Positions 22,258 through 35,400 of a stretch of DNA of 64,000 bases are shown piece after piece. Numbering within the stretch: position 1 is the stretch's first letter; every line of letters begins with the position of its first letter. The DNA is from Lineus longissimus (taxonomy: Eukaryota; Nemertea; Pilidiophora; Heteronemertea; Lineidae). A program made the position numbers and the translations under genes. Under the pieces are notes generated by a model, which searched no databases, had not been told where the DNA came from, and was given only the letters and a program-made list of their open reading frames with translations. The stretch is taken from the NCBI RefSeq assembly GCF_910592395.1, contig NC_088310.1, positions 24,135,491 to 24,199,490 of the forward strand. The letters run 5' to 3'.

Positions 22258-24903
22258 TCAGAAGTCCAGCCAGTCTTTCATGTAGATACATGTTGATGGG
22301 GAAATGGCACTTCCTTCATTGCAATGATAAAACACCTGGAAAGAGAAGGAATTTTTCTTCATTTTACATTGTTGCAAGAAAGAAGAAATCTTAATTTAAC
22401 ATCCCGATGAACCAATTTAGCGTTATGTGTCTCGTTTAAGGACTCAAAGACAAAACAGTGGTGATCCTTCTGGGAGTCAAACCTACGACCTCTTCAAAGC
22501 AACATAGCAACATTTCCTATAACATAAGGGCCAGGACTCACCGGACAGACTCCACAGGGCGTTCTCATCAGTCCTGTGGTGGCCACAAAAGGGAGTACTG
22601 CCCTGTATAGCTTGACATCTCCTGCATCGTCATGCCCACCAGCCTGAGCAACTATCGATTTCTCAACTTTACCATCATATATCAATGTATCTAATATAGT
22701 CTCTATATCTTCTTTTGACAATTCAACCTGAAAATAAACAGTCAATACGTCAACAAAGAAACCACATGTACACATGTCAGTCATGAAAACAGGCATTGAA
22801 TTCAGCATGAACAAATGTCATGAGGTCAAGAGTAAAAATCTACAATCGACATGCTAAATCAATCTATGACTGTGTATATTGACAAACTGTGCATTTTTGG
22901 GTCTACCAACCTTACTAATTCTCAATTCTGAAATATACTGCCAGACCTCCTTGCAGGATCCATATGAGCTGTTTCTCTGCACCACTGGATCACTGCTAGC
23001 TTCCCTAGCAGCTGACGCCTGGAAAGAACATATAGAGGACTGAGCGACTGTTGCGGGAATAATCAGAGTGTTCTTCAAGTTTTGAAATTAAGCAAAGGAG
23101 CTTACACAGAGCTTGTTCTGAATCCTAGATCTTTATGATTTAATAAGAAGTCTGAATTCTACGTAAACCCTGCCTTAGACTCACCTTTTGCTCAAGGAAT
23201 TTATAACATTGTTGATTCAGCACCTCGACAAACTCTGATTCAAAGTCTTGGTCACTATACCAGGCACCTCCAGTTACTGTCCGGTCTGGCTCCAAGTTGA
23301 ATAGCATATAAACCTTCTTCTTGGATGCCTGATCAAGAAAAGACAAAAAGATTCAAATCTATTTAAAAAATAGTTTGTTTTGATGCTAAACTAAGAACCT
23401 TAACATGTATTTTCCTGCATGATCTCTTTTACTGGCTTCATTCAAGTGACCAGGTTTACCCAAGGGCAGAGTAACAAATTTGATATTCTAGAAACAAAAA
23501 TAGGAAAAACACTGCCCAGCACATAACGATGTTATCAAAATGACTTGGATTTCAATTATCATCAAATTCAAGGAACTCACTGCAACTGACTTGACTGCTT
23601 TGATGAGTTTCTTGCTTTCTAAATTCTTCAGTATTTTGTTGACTTGTGTGAGGAGTAAATTACTCTTGTATCGAATATCACGGATCCAAATCCCTGAAAT
23701 GAATGGAAAGTATAATGAAAAACCTTATCTGTATAGGTTTGTGAGACAGAAGTACACAAATGGACAGGGCTCATCATTTTCCAGATACGAAACACAACAG
23801 GGGAGTTCAGTAGATGTTAAGCAAAGCTAAAGAGACTGAGAAATGATGTGTCCTAATTACTCAAGTCAAATTGAAGAGAAATTTCCAGTTTGGGACCAAA
23901 GTCAAGTGTCTTTATATGGAGAGGGTCTTCTGCTGACAGGGGGTCATCTTAGGAAAATTCCATAGTCAAATATCATTGTGATCATTATCTCACCTTTATT
24001 TCCAGCTTCTTCAATGATCTGGTAGACTAGTTTTTCCTGATGGTCACCACCTTTCACTTTACTGAAATATTGCAATGATCATTGTTGAAGATGGTTGTCA
24101 TTATTGTCAGACCAACAAGAAAGGGATGAAAAAGATGTACGGTAAAAGCTCTCTATTGGTATTAAGGACAGCTTCAGGACTAAAAAATGCTGTTCTTAAA
24201 CGAAAACAAGGTTCCGCTGTATTTGGAAATTTGCATCAGACTGCAAAGGATAGGGCCAACATACCTGGCTGCTTCTGGATCTTTCATCTTGTAAAGTAGA
24301 GAGTTACCACTTTTCATCAAGTCGAGCTTTCCCTGAAAAACAGAAAAACTTGAATATTACATAAGTTTAGAGCAAACAGACAAACTATAAGACTCTACTA
24401 ATGTTTTTTCTACTAATTAATAGAACAAGTTATGTATACATGTAGTAAAAAGGAGGTCTCCATGCAGATCTGACCACAGTGAACCCAATAGCTTTACTGT
24501 CCAAGCACTGGATTATAATTTATATTCACTTACTGTCGACAACATTCTGTTGATAGCCATAACCCTCTGTTTGGCCTCGAATTGAGGACATGATGTCATG
24601 ATCATGGCATCGTTCACTCCCTTTGGAAACTGCTGGCATAGTTCTAGAATCCTGAAATATCAATGAAAACTTCTTTAACTGTTGTCCTATCATATACAAA
24701 AACATGACTCTTCAGCCACATCAATCCATTCCATTCCAAGAATTGCCCAACCCATCGCATGGGTATGGGTTGGGCAATTTTTTTGGGACATCCTGTAGAC
24801 TGTAGTGCAGACGGAGAAGAAAGAGGAAGCTGAGAAATCACCTATTCTCCAAGTCGACTGCCTCAACTGGTTCCTGCTTGATTGCTGGACCACCTTCAGC
24901 CAT
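22258..24903 (-). CDS. POLR3F: RNA polymerase III subunit RPC6 (RPC39), nine exons, complete
   Basis: Subunit of the RPC3-RPC6-RPC7 subcomplex of nuclear RNA polymerase III, which opens promoters and contacts TFIIIB for tRNA and 5S transcription. Exons: 24842-24903, 24534-24651, 24265-24332, 23994-24061, 23581-23693, 23185-23328, 22911-23018, 22542-22727, 22258-22335; 945 coding bases, 314 residues, close to the ~316 of vertebrates. The N-terminal winged helix contains QQFPKGVNDAMIM; the second contains GNKGIWIRDIRYKSNLLL and VNKILKNLESKKLIKAVKSV. ASKKKVYMLFNLEPDRTVTG is a family signature. The C-terminus keeps four cysteines spaced CX2CX5CX10C (285, 288, 294, 305), the set that binds an iron-sulfur cluster in the human subunit. 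Intron 7 uses a GTTGGT donor, weaker than the others. The gene shares its upstream region head-to-head with CNIH1. Confidence 0.96.
24741..24779. repeat. Perfect 14-bp hairpin in intron 1 of POLR3F
   Basis: AATTGCCCAACCCA at 24741-24754 and its exact complement at 24766-24779, with an 11-base spacer. On the minus strand the hairpin is preceded within 15 bases by CAGGATGTCCCAAAAAAA, which resembles the ends of mariner-like elements (GGTGTCCCAAAA). It may be a transposon end or remnant. Confidence 0.6.
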
Positions 24904-25234
24904 TGTTTGCTCGTTCTATGAAAAAAACTGGTGCGTCAAAATGGACAAAATATGAAGTTTGGAAGAAGTTTGATGAAAAATAACGAAATTCTTATCGTTA
25001 GCGACATCTATTGCAAATCGATGAAACTGCTAAGTTAGTATACAGACCAAAATAAAACTAAAAATAATTATGTTAGAGAAGTAAGGTGATTCAGTTACTT
25101 AAAATTTCATATGTAATAATATATAATAATTTATTTCAGTGTCTTATATTGATGTTATTGTAGTCGAAATGTATATTTTATTGAATGAAAATTTGTCTGC
25201 ATATCAATTCCCAAACCCGACACTTCCGGTCAAA
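24904..25234. promoter_or_regulatory. Shared bidirectional promoter region of POLR3F and CNIH1
   Basis: Only 331 bases separate the two divergent start codons. The region must hold both 5' UTRs and both core promoters. No TATA box at a convincing position was seen. The pairing of two housekeeping genes is typical of bidirectional promoters. Confidence 0.65.
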
Positions 25235-26720
25235 ATGGCATTCACTTTTGCTGCATTCTGCTATATTTTAGCACTCATTCTTACTGCTTTCCTGATCTTC
25301 TTCGCCATTTATCATGTACGGAACATATAATTTAGATAATCCTTTTTCAAACAAGCGTAACATGCATAAGAGCGAAGCTCCCCGTTTGCTGAAATCGGTC
25401 ATTTGTTTTCTGTGATTTTGCCGGTTTGTCCTGTATAAATGTACATGATCGCAGTGTACCGCTGCAGGGAAAACTTTTTGCTGATTTCTGATGGAGATAA
25501 AAGCAAGGCTAAGGCTTTTAGTTTACTTTTTGTTTTACACTTCAGTCCATGAATAGTATACTTCTATACATGTAACTTCCTTTTCAGATCATTGCCTTTG
25601 ATGAATTAAAAACAGACTATAAGAATCCAATTGACCAGTGTAACAGTTTAAATCCAGTAGGTATCATAGTTTTATTTTGGTTTTTACCCTTTACAACCTC
25701 GTTTAGTAGAATAATTATATCAGGAAAGTATCAATTCTTGAATATTGTAAGTCATTCATAGTCTTCATCAAGTTGGTTGAATTGATTGAGCTAAAACTGA
25801 GTGTAGCACAATCAAAACTAAAGAGAGGCGAAGGGTTGTGAAAAGAATAAATGATACTGGAAAACCATTGGTGCACCAAATGATTTCTGATCTGAACAAA
25901 AAAGCAAAGCATATTATTGCTGCTTCTTCTCCTGGTGTTGATGACTGAGGCTAATAAAAGCGTCATCTCTCTTTTCAGCTTGTATTACCTGAATATGGCA
26001 TCCATTGCTTGTTCTGCGTTCTGTTTCTACTATCTGGACAATTCTTGAGTTTGTTCCTCAACTTACCACTTCTTGGGTATCACATCAATAGGTAGGTCAC
26101 ATGAATAAAGTGTCATTCACATTCTAAATCTTGGCTTGATTTACGGCTCAAATTGTTAAACAATATAACTTCAAATTTGATTGCATCAGTCAGAGTTGTG
26201 GGGACTTTATCCCACTTTGTTGGTGACGAAGGCTGTTGTAAGCCGCATCCCCCACACCCTCCCCATTTACACTTTCTCCTGGTTCATGTATAGATTTTCT
26301 TCATAGGTATTTGCATCGCCCAGTGATGACTGGTCCAGGTTTATATGACCCCACTTCTATCATGAATGCTGATCAGCTGAGTAAGGCAATGAGGGAAGGA
26401 TGGTGCAAACTAGCATTTTATTTGTTGTCATTTTTCTATTATTTGTACAGGTAAGTCAAAAACATGCGTATTCTGGTCATACTTGTAATTGATTGAAATC
26501 ACATTTCTTAATTTTGCACTGCAAGAGAAAAAAAGGTATCTTATTCCTTTAAAATGACTATTTATTTCCTTATGCTTTATCAACAAGGCCTGAGTTAGGG
26601 GTCTGTGTGTTTCCTTGCTTCCCCTGGCTTGTTACTTTTGATAATAATGCCTTACAATATCTAATATTTTCATCTTATACTTTCAGTATGATCTATGTGC
26701 TTGTATCTGCTTCATCGTAA
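25235..26720 (+). CDS. CNIH1: Cornichon (ER export receptor), five exons, complete
   Basis: ER membrane cargo receptor that helps load transmembrane cargo, such as TGF-alpha-type ligands, into COPII vesicles. Exons: 25235-25315, 25588-25656, 25979-26091, 26307-26450, 26687-26720; 441 coding bases, 146 residues. It begins [20 protein letters not shown] as in animal CNIH1. It continues with [20 protein letters not shown] and LNPLVLPEY, has a second hydrophobic block in exon 3, then [19 protein letters not shown] and the last helix [20 protein letters not shown]. Identity to the family is high along the whole length, and it matches CNIH1 rather than the AMPA-receptor auxiliary CNIH2/3 because it lacks their extra lumenal insert. 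Exon 1 uses a GTACGG donor. The 3' UTR may reach one of two AATAAA signals, at 27222 and 27709. Confidence 0.96.
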
Positions 26721-29499
26721 GGAGTTGAAGAGGCTAGGGTATAGGAAAAAATTAGGAAAATCCCTTCACGAGTGTTAAAGAAGTTTACCTATAATGGTCA
26801 ACATGTTCATGTATGAATGGCCTTATGTGCTTGGGAATAGCAATTGTAAAATCTCATCTAACATTTTAAGGGCTGCATTGTATTTCAAAGTGGAAAGCGA
26901 GATATTTATTTGGAGTTCCTTTTGCTTAGTAGGCTGGGTTGACATAGAGTTGTCACTTGTTAGATGTGTTGTTTCTCATGTATCAAGCCATTTCTGGGCA
27001 ACATTGAGTCACGTTGTCACTTTTCAACCTAATCGTCCTCCGTCATGCTATCTGGCTGAAGTCAGTTGAAACAAACATGCCCATGACTAGTGATATGTAA
27101 ACAAGTGACAGGTGACAAGTAACAACATGACACCTATGTTAGCCAAGACTTTTTGATATTCATGTTGGGTTTGATCCATTAGTTTTGATCTTATCGTTTT
27201 ATACCTGACGAATACAATATCAATAAAACGTCCCACCTGAAGTAGTTTTAGACATGAAGTAAATATGATGAATTGTACATGTAAGTTATTGTTCTACCTG
27301 TTGTGAGTCCTTGATTCATGAGGGTTGGTCTTTACCACATTGGTATAAAAGAACACTTTCCTTGGTCTGTCGGTGTACTCACGAAGAATTAAAATGGAGC
27401 ATTGTGTGAAGATTTTTTGTTACCTTTGCTTAAGAAGCTACTTATCATGTTGTATAATACTACTTAGTTGGGTAGAATCTTCACAATTTGGCATTCAAAA
27501 GATTCAAATGCCATTGTGCCAACATGTAGGGTTAATATTCAAAGTAAAGGAGACATCAGGCCTTTGTGAGATTAGTTTTTGTAACTGGAGATAAATTGAA
27601 AATTTTTTTGACATGAAGGGTAGGGTATCCAATAGTTGGATAAAAACAAGCGCCGTACAGAATGAGTTTATTTCTTTTTTATGATCCATATTCATGTATG
27701 AAAGCAAGAATAAACTTGGTTCTTGTTTATTCTTGTATGAGTATTAATTGCTTAAAAAATTATCTGTCATCACATTCATGTGCTGTATCTTGAATGTGTA
27801 AGTGGGCCCGGGGATGAAGTTAAAAAACAACAACCTTGCATTAGGTTTAATAGAAAAATATAAGCTTGTAATAGCTTTAGTAGACAACACTTTCTATTAG
27901 CTCTCTGTGTTTGGTTAGACAACCAATACCTCCAGGTCACAGGCTTGTTATGTTCACTGAGATATCAACTTGTACATTACAGCTTATTTTCCCATCAAAG
28001 CCAAAGAACAAATGCTTTGATTCTTTACTTCGATTCGTCAATATGACATTAGTGTAGACGTATGACATTTCAATTTGACATTGCCAAGCATATCTGTGCT
28101 TTGAATGTACATGTATTGTTACAGTAACATCCAAACTGCACAGATATGATATGAGCATGCTCAGTAGTCATATTGCATGTAGTTCAAAGCACTCGTCTTT
28201 GTCATGTTTGTGTCACATTAAATATCTTTCAAGAAATTATTGTTACTTAATAAATTAATTTGTACAACACCATGCATTCCAATGTTTATTGTGCTATACA
28301 TGTAGTTCCGCAGAATAAATACTTTTCTGGCGCGGAGTTTCACATGCAGCCAATTACTTTTAGTAGGAGAATTGCCCCTGTCACTGTCAATGAAGTCTGA
28401 GATTATAGTAAAATAGAATGGCGAAGTGCTGCCGTCTTTCCTCTATTATCATATATATTTGAAGAACGAACGATTAACTAATGGACTCGCAACTCTCTTC
28501 GCCCGCCTAGTCTAGCGCCGGAATATCGGTCATATCTTACCGGCCTCGATTAGGTATTGGATTCTTGCCGGAATAATGGGGGCCTATTATTATCAAAATT
28601 ATGTATATATTTCTGACGTCAAGTGGGTCGCAATCGTCTCGCAGCGTCGCATCGAATTGTTTGCTGGGCCGGTCGTCCGTTATTTCTCGTATTTGTCACC
28701 AGTCGGTGAGCCACACTGGTTACTAATATATTGTGAAAGATGTTGCCTAATCAATTGCTTAACCAGTGATTCTGTCGCAGAAGAAGTCATATTAATGATC
28801 CGACATTCCAATCGCATCCAATCTCAGAACCCAGAAACAGCAAATCACGGCGATGTTACAGATGCAAACAAGGCGGAAAGAAAGGTGTCCATGACAATGA
28901 CGGCGTCCAATGATCGTCTGCAACAACAAAGGAACCATCATCATTATTGGTATGGGGTCTTGAAAGGATTCCCGCGTTCCCTGATTCGAACGATGTAACC
29001 GCTGATCACTGATGGGCATTTTCATTATCAGTTTTTCCAGGATCCTAATGATGTTCCTCTATCATAATTGGCCGTGATCCGCTATACAGTATCCCTGATT
29101 GTTGCAATTTTCTGCAATTTAACTTCAAATTTCTTTACAAATCGAATAACACCACGACTAAGGACGACTGGGCTGGGGCTAAATTGCTCGTTTGATGTAT
29201 ATAATGCACACAAACATGGTGATAAATGCCACCAATATCTTGCCAGCGTCCCTGATGAAGTTACGCATCCCCAGCTTTGATTTTCGCCCGCGGCAACTGT
29301 GCGTTCACCTCTCAAAACCGGCGTTTCATTATGCCCATAATTCGCCTACCCGCCGCCCAATAAACCCCAACCCTAATGACAGAAACTTCGTTATCCTAAA
29401 GTTTTTCCCAAACTTTGCTGGCGAATCAGTGCACGGCTCTGCGGGAAGATAGTCCCTCCGCCATTGGAGCGTTTCTTACCTGATTTTCCTAATCTTGGG
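26721..29499. other. CNIH1 3' UTR and intergenic DNA
   Basis: AATAAA signals at 27222-27227 and 27709-27714 could end the CNIH1 transcript. Beyond that no gene is supported. The 140-codon frame at 28576-28998 has no recognisable family, domain or splice context, so I do not call it. Confidence 0.45.
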
Positions 29500-32400
29500 A
29501 TGAGCCAACCAAGGGAGCGAACCTTCAAAGGTACGTGTCGTTTTTACTGTCATCTCTTAGTTTATAGTGCCATGCGGCGGAAAATCGCGTTCCTGACCCC
29601 AACAACTAGATTTTTGATTCAGTTGATCATCTTTAAACCAGTTTATTACACATGTGATTTAATTCATTGGCCTACGACTTTAGTTTATTTCTAATAATGA
29701 AGTTTGTTATCACGAAGGTTTATTAAATAGCGATGATTTTGCTTCACTTGGACGATTTAGCTAATGTCCTGTATTGTTGATTCTGTGTCAATGTTGTGAT
29801 AAGAAGGTCAGCGAAAATAAAAGTTTGCGGTGAAAGTTTCCTCAAAGTCGGGGTATTTGCTTCCAAATCAAAAACTACTCTGGATGCAAAAAAACTTATT
29901 CTTAACTGTATGCGCATTCAAAGAACAAGAATACTCCTCACAAATTGGTCATAATTTTGAAAAACATGTAATAAATAGATAAACAAACAACCACTCTTAG
30001 GAATTTGGCAACAAAGTATCGTGCAATTCACAAATAATGAATAGAATGGACAGTTTCTGTTCGTCAGGGTATAGTAAAAAATCATTTTATCACTCGAGAG
30101 TGATTGCAATGTCCGGGCCGGAGCCTTCTCACTTTCTGGTCTTCAAAGCGTACAAAACCTCATTTTTCTCATAAAACAGTCTTCTAAGATTTTCAAGGAG
30201 TGAATTCTAAAGCGCTCAAGTGCCAATTTCTTTAAGTTGTAAAGTATTCCAAAGCCAGTAGAGAAGTTAAAGAAGTTCACGATAGTTTTTTTCTTCGTGA
30301 TATTTATCGTCGTTTTTTCGCGATCATGCTCCCCACGTGCCACCACCACAACAAAGGTGTCTCACCGCCGGTGGCCCGGGCACGGTCGTTTAACGGTATA
30401 TTTGAATCGACTAACGAGAAATTATTGGAGTAAACGAGCCTAGTTTAATCATGCGACGCAATCAGCGGTGATTACAGAAGCTAATCACCGTGTCGATGTC
30501 GAAAATGAGATCATGAAATCAGGTTAGCAGAGATCTAACCAGATTGTTCTTGCGATGTGCTGTGTCTTTCGTACGTGGGACAGATTTGCAAGACTTTTCA
30601 ACTTGCTTATGTTCTTTTTATCGGGAGTTTTTTCTTCTTGTGCACACCTTAAGAGTACTCAGTAATGAACATTAAGGGTCTTTATCCCCCAACCGCATTC
30701 AAATATTCCACTAAAGGGCATTTCGTGAGCTGTGAAATAGTATACAACTACTTCCTGATCGTCCTTCAATAAAAGGCAGTACACCGTTCTTAATGGGAAG
30801 ATTCGTCATTAAGCACATAACGCACATGTACTTAACATTCACCATAGCACCCTACACGCCCCCTCGTTTCTACTCTGCTATTGTAAAAACTAAATTGTAA
30901 AACTCCCAAAATGAATTTTACCAAAAGAAATTAACAATAATTTCAATGTTAAGCACATTACTACTCAACACATTCAACGTTAAGCACATAAGGCATTTGA
31001 CCACACTCTGTTAACTGTCAACTGTTACCCGAAGACAAACAGATCATTTTCATGGCCAGAATGGAATCTTGGCAATTCAATATTCACCATCAGAACCGCC
31101 ATGCCTCTGGGTGGTACACGCTTTGTCACCAGCTGATAGGATATTTTCCATATGAAATTATATTACCCACCTTATAAGAACCACGATAATGACATGATAA
31201 TGCAATTTGGAATTATGAAATGATAATCTTGGGTTGGATCTCGGAGATATAGTCTTACGCTCCACTGTGGGTGTCAGACAACACTGAGGCATCGCTTTGG
31301 TTACCGCGTATACATAAATTCATGGTTGGACGGAATTCACTGCCTAATATTTGCCTGGGGCTCTCGGCAAACTGGAAGACTGTTGACCCGGCGCTGTAAA
31401 AGAATAAGGTAGCTTGGGGAACAAATTATGACTTTACCGTCATCGGCTGACCCCTGGCCCTGTTCTGGGTGACAATTAATATGAGTAAATTGGCTGACTT
31501 ATCTCTTAGGATTGTCATGGTGGCTCTTTCGTCCGTTCATGAAGCTAACAGAAAAGTCTCTCCTTGGTAAGGATGTGATGGTATTTGGTCAGTTAACTGT
31601 GTCATTGTCGCTGATACTTTTATTAGCCAATGCTTTATTATGGTCGGCTAAGATTTGCCCATCATCCTTTTTTTCATGCACAATGAAGTCGATATTTTTC
31701 TCATACCATTAATACCCCGGAGAATGATGCTCACAAAATTTACGCAATGCGAGGGAAACTCGCTTCCCGGGTGACGTAAAGATTACGTTCCCTTACCGGA
31801 TGAATTCATACCCAGCCAAATACACGGTCTTTTGTCATTTTAACAAAAGCCCGCTCGCACTTAGGCCTAACTTTCCATTGTTCTGCTGTCTTATCAAAGG
31901 CTGTCATGTAAATCTTGATCGACCCCCACGAAACATGGTGGTCGATATACCTAAACCGGCACAGGGCCAATAAACGTAATGTACGACAGGTGTACATAAA
32001 CATGAAATAGTCGTAGCAGTAAGACTGTAAGCGAATGAATTTCGTTTCGTTTAGAAAATCACGCATGTTTCCTTTGCCATGTTTACCAGCCCAAGGTCAA
32101 AATTAGGTCAAGGCACAAAAAACTGAATCATGTAACCGGTAAGCAGTTCAATACGTTTTGGACAGTGTGGTGCCGCACGTCATTCCAATTCTAATTCTGC
32201 CCTGATTTTCGCATAAAGTTATGAAATCAAGCTTTTTATATACATATCAATATACATGTACATGTCATAATTAAAGGTTTCATTACACAATCTGTTCAAG
32301 CAAAATGCAAGTAAAAGGATTCATTATATATCGTAAATTGCAAGAAAGTTAATTTATTATTTTCTATTGCAAAAGCTAATCACTTTGGCCCAAGAAAACT

Positions 32401-35400
32401 ACGTCAGTGATTGAATATCTGATTGAATTTTGGTAAATCTTTGGAAGATTATAGATTGACTTTTATGACTAAGAGAAGAATATGAGATCTAATATAGGTT
32501 TAATTATGTAATCGTTTAAGCTGTCATGATATGAGTAAAAAAGAGAATGATTATCCCGATGCAACTTATCAGGGTATCTTATTTGTCAGTGGCATGTGGG
32601 CTCGATGAAGGAGTTGAAGAAGCCATTGTCGCCACCCAGTAGAAGTATTTTGGAGTTCAATACTGTTTAATCGTACGATTTCAATAGCGATGCCCATTGA
32701 TCTCTCAACGAATACACCGCTAATGCGGAAAATCCAAAATCTTATAAAAATTAATGGGCTAACGACGAAACCACAACATAAAATAACCCAATATTACTCT
32801 ACAAAGAGTTCAAATTCATTCAAATTCTCGAACAACTCGAATTCTTTCTCGCGCTTTTTGAGGAGCCCGTTATCACCTTTGGTAGACCACTTCTAAAGCG
32901 GCCCTCTTTCAAGTCATCAAACATGCCTTGAACACCAAGAATTCTATTTAATTCAATTATAATTTTCTCGTTTGATCATAGCGTGTATTCAGCGATTCGA
33001 AATGATAAGCAGCGTTTTTTGCGTCCTTCGGGGAAACATAATGGTAAATTATTGTAATCTTTTCGATTCTGTCTTTGTATTAAGAGATAGGCACAGCTTT
33101 TGATATCGGTTGAAAGGTACAGATTTCAAATAGTTGCGGAAATCGACAACTTTTTCTGAAAAGTTGTGAAGTTTACAAAAGGTACTGAATGGATGACAGG
33201 AATATTGAAAAATTGTTGAGATTCGTGAATGTGAAAGGGATTTGATATAGGATATAGGATATACGATTAAGTCGGAGATATAACCACTTTGTTTGTAAAA
33301 TGCATCAGAAATATTAGATTTTGATCTTTCTGAACGCGGTTCGAACGTAATACATGTAGTAATATTTTTGAAAAGCAAGAGGCCTTACTTTCGGTTACGT
33401 TAGGTTTAAGTTTTCTCGTAACTAAGCGTACACCTTGAAAAGTTTGCAGGCCATCCTGAAAAACCCGGTTCGTGACACTTCAACAAGCCTTCATTAGTAA
33501 AAGTATCACTCGTGTTCTGTTTTCGAAGACCTTTTTAACATGCCGTGCAGAAGTTGTTATATCGAATATGCGGTGCACCGCGCAAATCTTGATTAAATTT
33601 CCCCTTGTTTTGATGGCAGGCACGCAAACGGAACCTACACGGCCACATCTGAGAGAAAAACCACAAGAAATTAATCTAAGAAATAAAATTTAGATCGTAA
33701 TAATTAGATGAGACTTCAAAACGATGTTGCGCAATTGGTTGGGACCCCTTTAATCAAATCTATGTTTCAAGATGGAGAAGAACTCCTGTTGACTAGGAAA
33801 TTTGGAGAAAATTATTTCTTTTCGACTGACTGGATATCTTAATGATATTGACTAATTGGTGTTGGATACAGCTCGCTAAGATTTATGAAGTTCAGATTGT
33901 AGAAGTAGAGTTTCTACTTAAATGTGCATCGAGATGCAGATGTAACGACATTTTTTGGCTAAAGTTATTTGTACTATACATGTAGTATAGTTACTTCAAC
34001 GACGACCTGATTTGAATATGATTTTGCTTCGATTACAAACAGATATATACATCGATGTATCGCCAAGAATCTCTGAATATCAAGATGTTCTTGAATATAT
34101 AGATGTGTAAACTGGAAATTATTTTAGAGTATGGACTATTTAGGTCCGTGATTGGAGAAAAGAACAATTCCACTAATAAAAGTGGTTTCCCGCTTGTTGC
34201 CGTCGCAGCAAAACTGCACCTGTCAGATCAGCGGCTATTTGGTAATATTGAAATTGCCAGCTTGAGCAGTTGAATAACGCGAAGTACTTTTAGTAATCAT
34301 CAAAAGATCCCTCCTGCATCTGGAGGTAATTTTATATTACCAAATATTCGCTGAAACCATGTACTTTTGCCGCGTTGGTGACCGACGGACGGCAAATGCT
34401 CTCTTGGAATCAGTCTGCAGCACATCAAACTTTGTTTTGAATTGAAACTGGGTCTCGGCATACGCGGAAACTCCGAACAGGTTTGTTGGAAATGTCTCGT
34501 CATTGTTTTCATCAAATGAAGCGACAGCTTATCCTTCTTCACACTCTCCGATGACAATATTGCTAATTATCAACACGATTGCGTGAGCAGCTATACTTGA
34601 TAATCAAAGAAAGCGAAAAAGGTCCTTGAAGACTAAATTCGTCGACCTTGAAATGAAGAGAAATAAAAAGTATGCCCTGCGGTCATCAAAAAGGAGGTAT
34701 TGTGATTGATATTCAAGTTGGTTTGCGCGCAATAACCTGCAGTTATTCCCAAATTTTATTTCTTCGAAGCTTTTTTACTTTGATCAAGTGGTGTATTTCT
34801 CTTTGAAAGTGTTTAAGAGTGTCTCAATAATAAGTGGCCGTTAATTTTGGTTTCATCGCATCAACACGCGATCGCCCGTCAACCTGTTCAAATATAGGTC
34901 CAAAACGATGCCAATGGTTTGGCGTTGAATATCAAATTAGAATATCCATGCGTGGGTAGCTTTGAAGTGGAACGAACAATTTTGTCCTTCAAGAGAAATT
35001 TAGGTGTGTTTTTTTACATCTGTAGGATGAACGTTACGACAAAAGATTTGTTTTTCATAAATTTGATATTTCTAGTTACCAACTCAGCAAATGAAAGGTT
35101 CTTCTTGCTCCCAAACTGAGAAGAGGTTTGCCAAACTTTAAACTTTAGACGTCGATTTGTTTAAACTGATACTGAAATTTTTAGTCAAGCTATCATGCCA
35201 AAGCAAGAAAGAGTACAGGATCGCACTTTTGTTTGTATTTTTACCACATTTTATGATAAAAGTCACCTGTTCATTATACTCTAAGCCTGTTAAGCCCTGA
35301 TGACAGCAAAAACATCATGCCGGAGTGGACTGTACCATAAATTTGTATTTTTCCTTACGCAGTCGATTTGTGCAATGATCCCTCGGTAGATGATGAATTA

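Noticed and set aside
28576-28998. Plus-strand 140-codon frame
   Set aside because: No domain, no repeat, no splice partners; likely a chance open frame.
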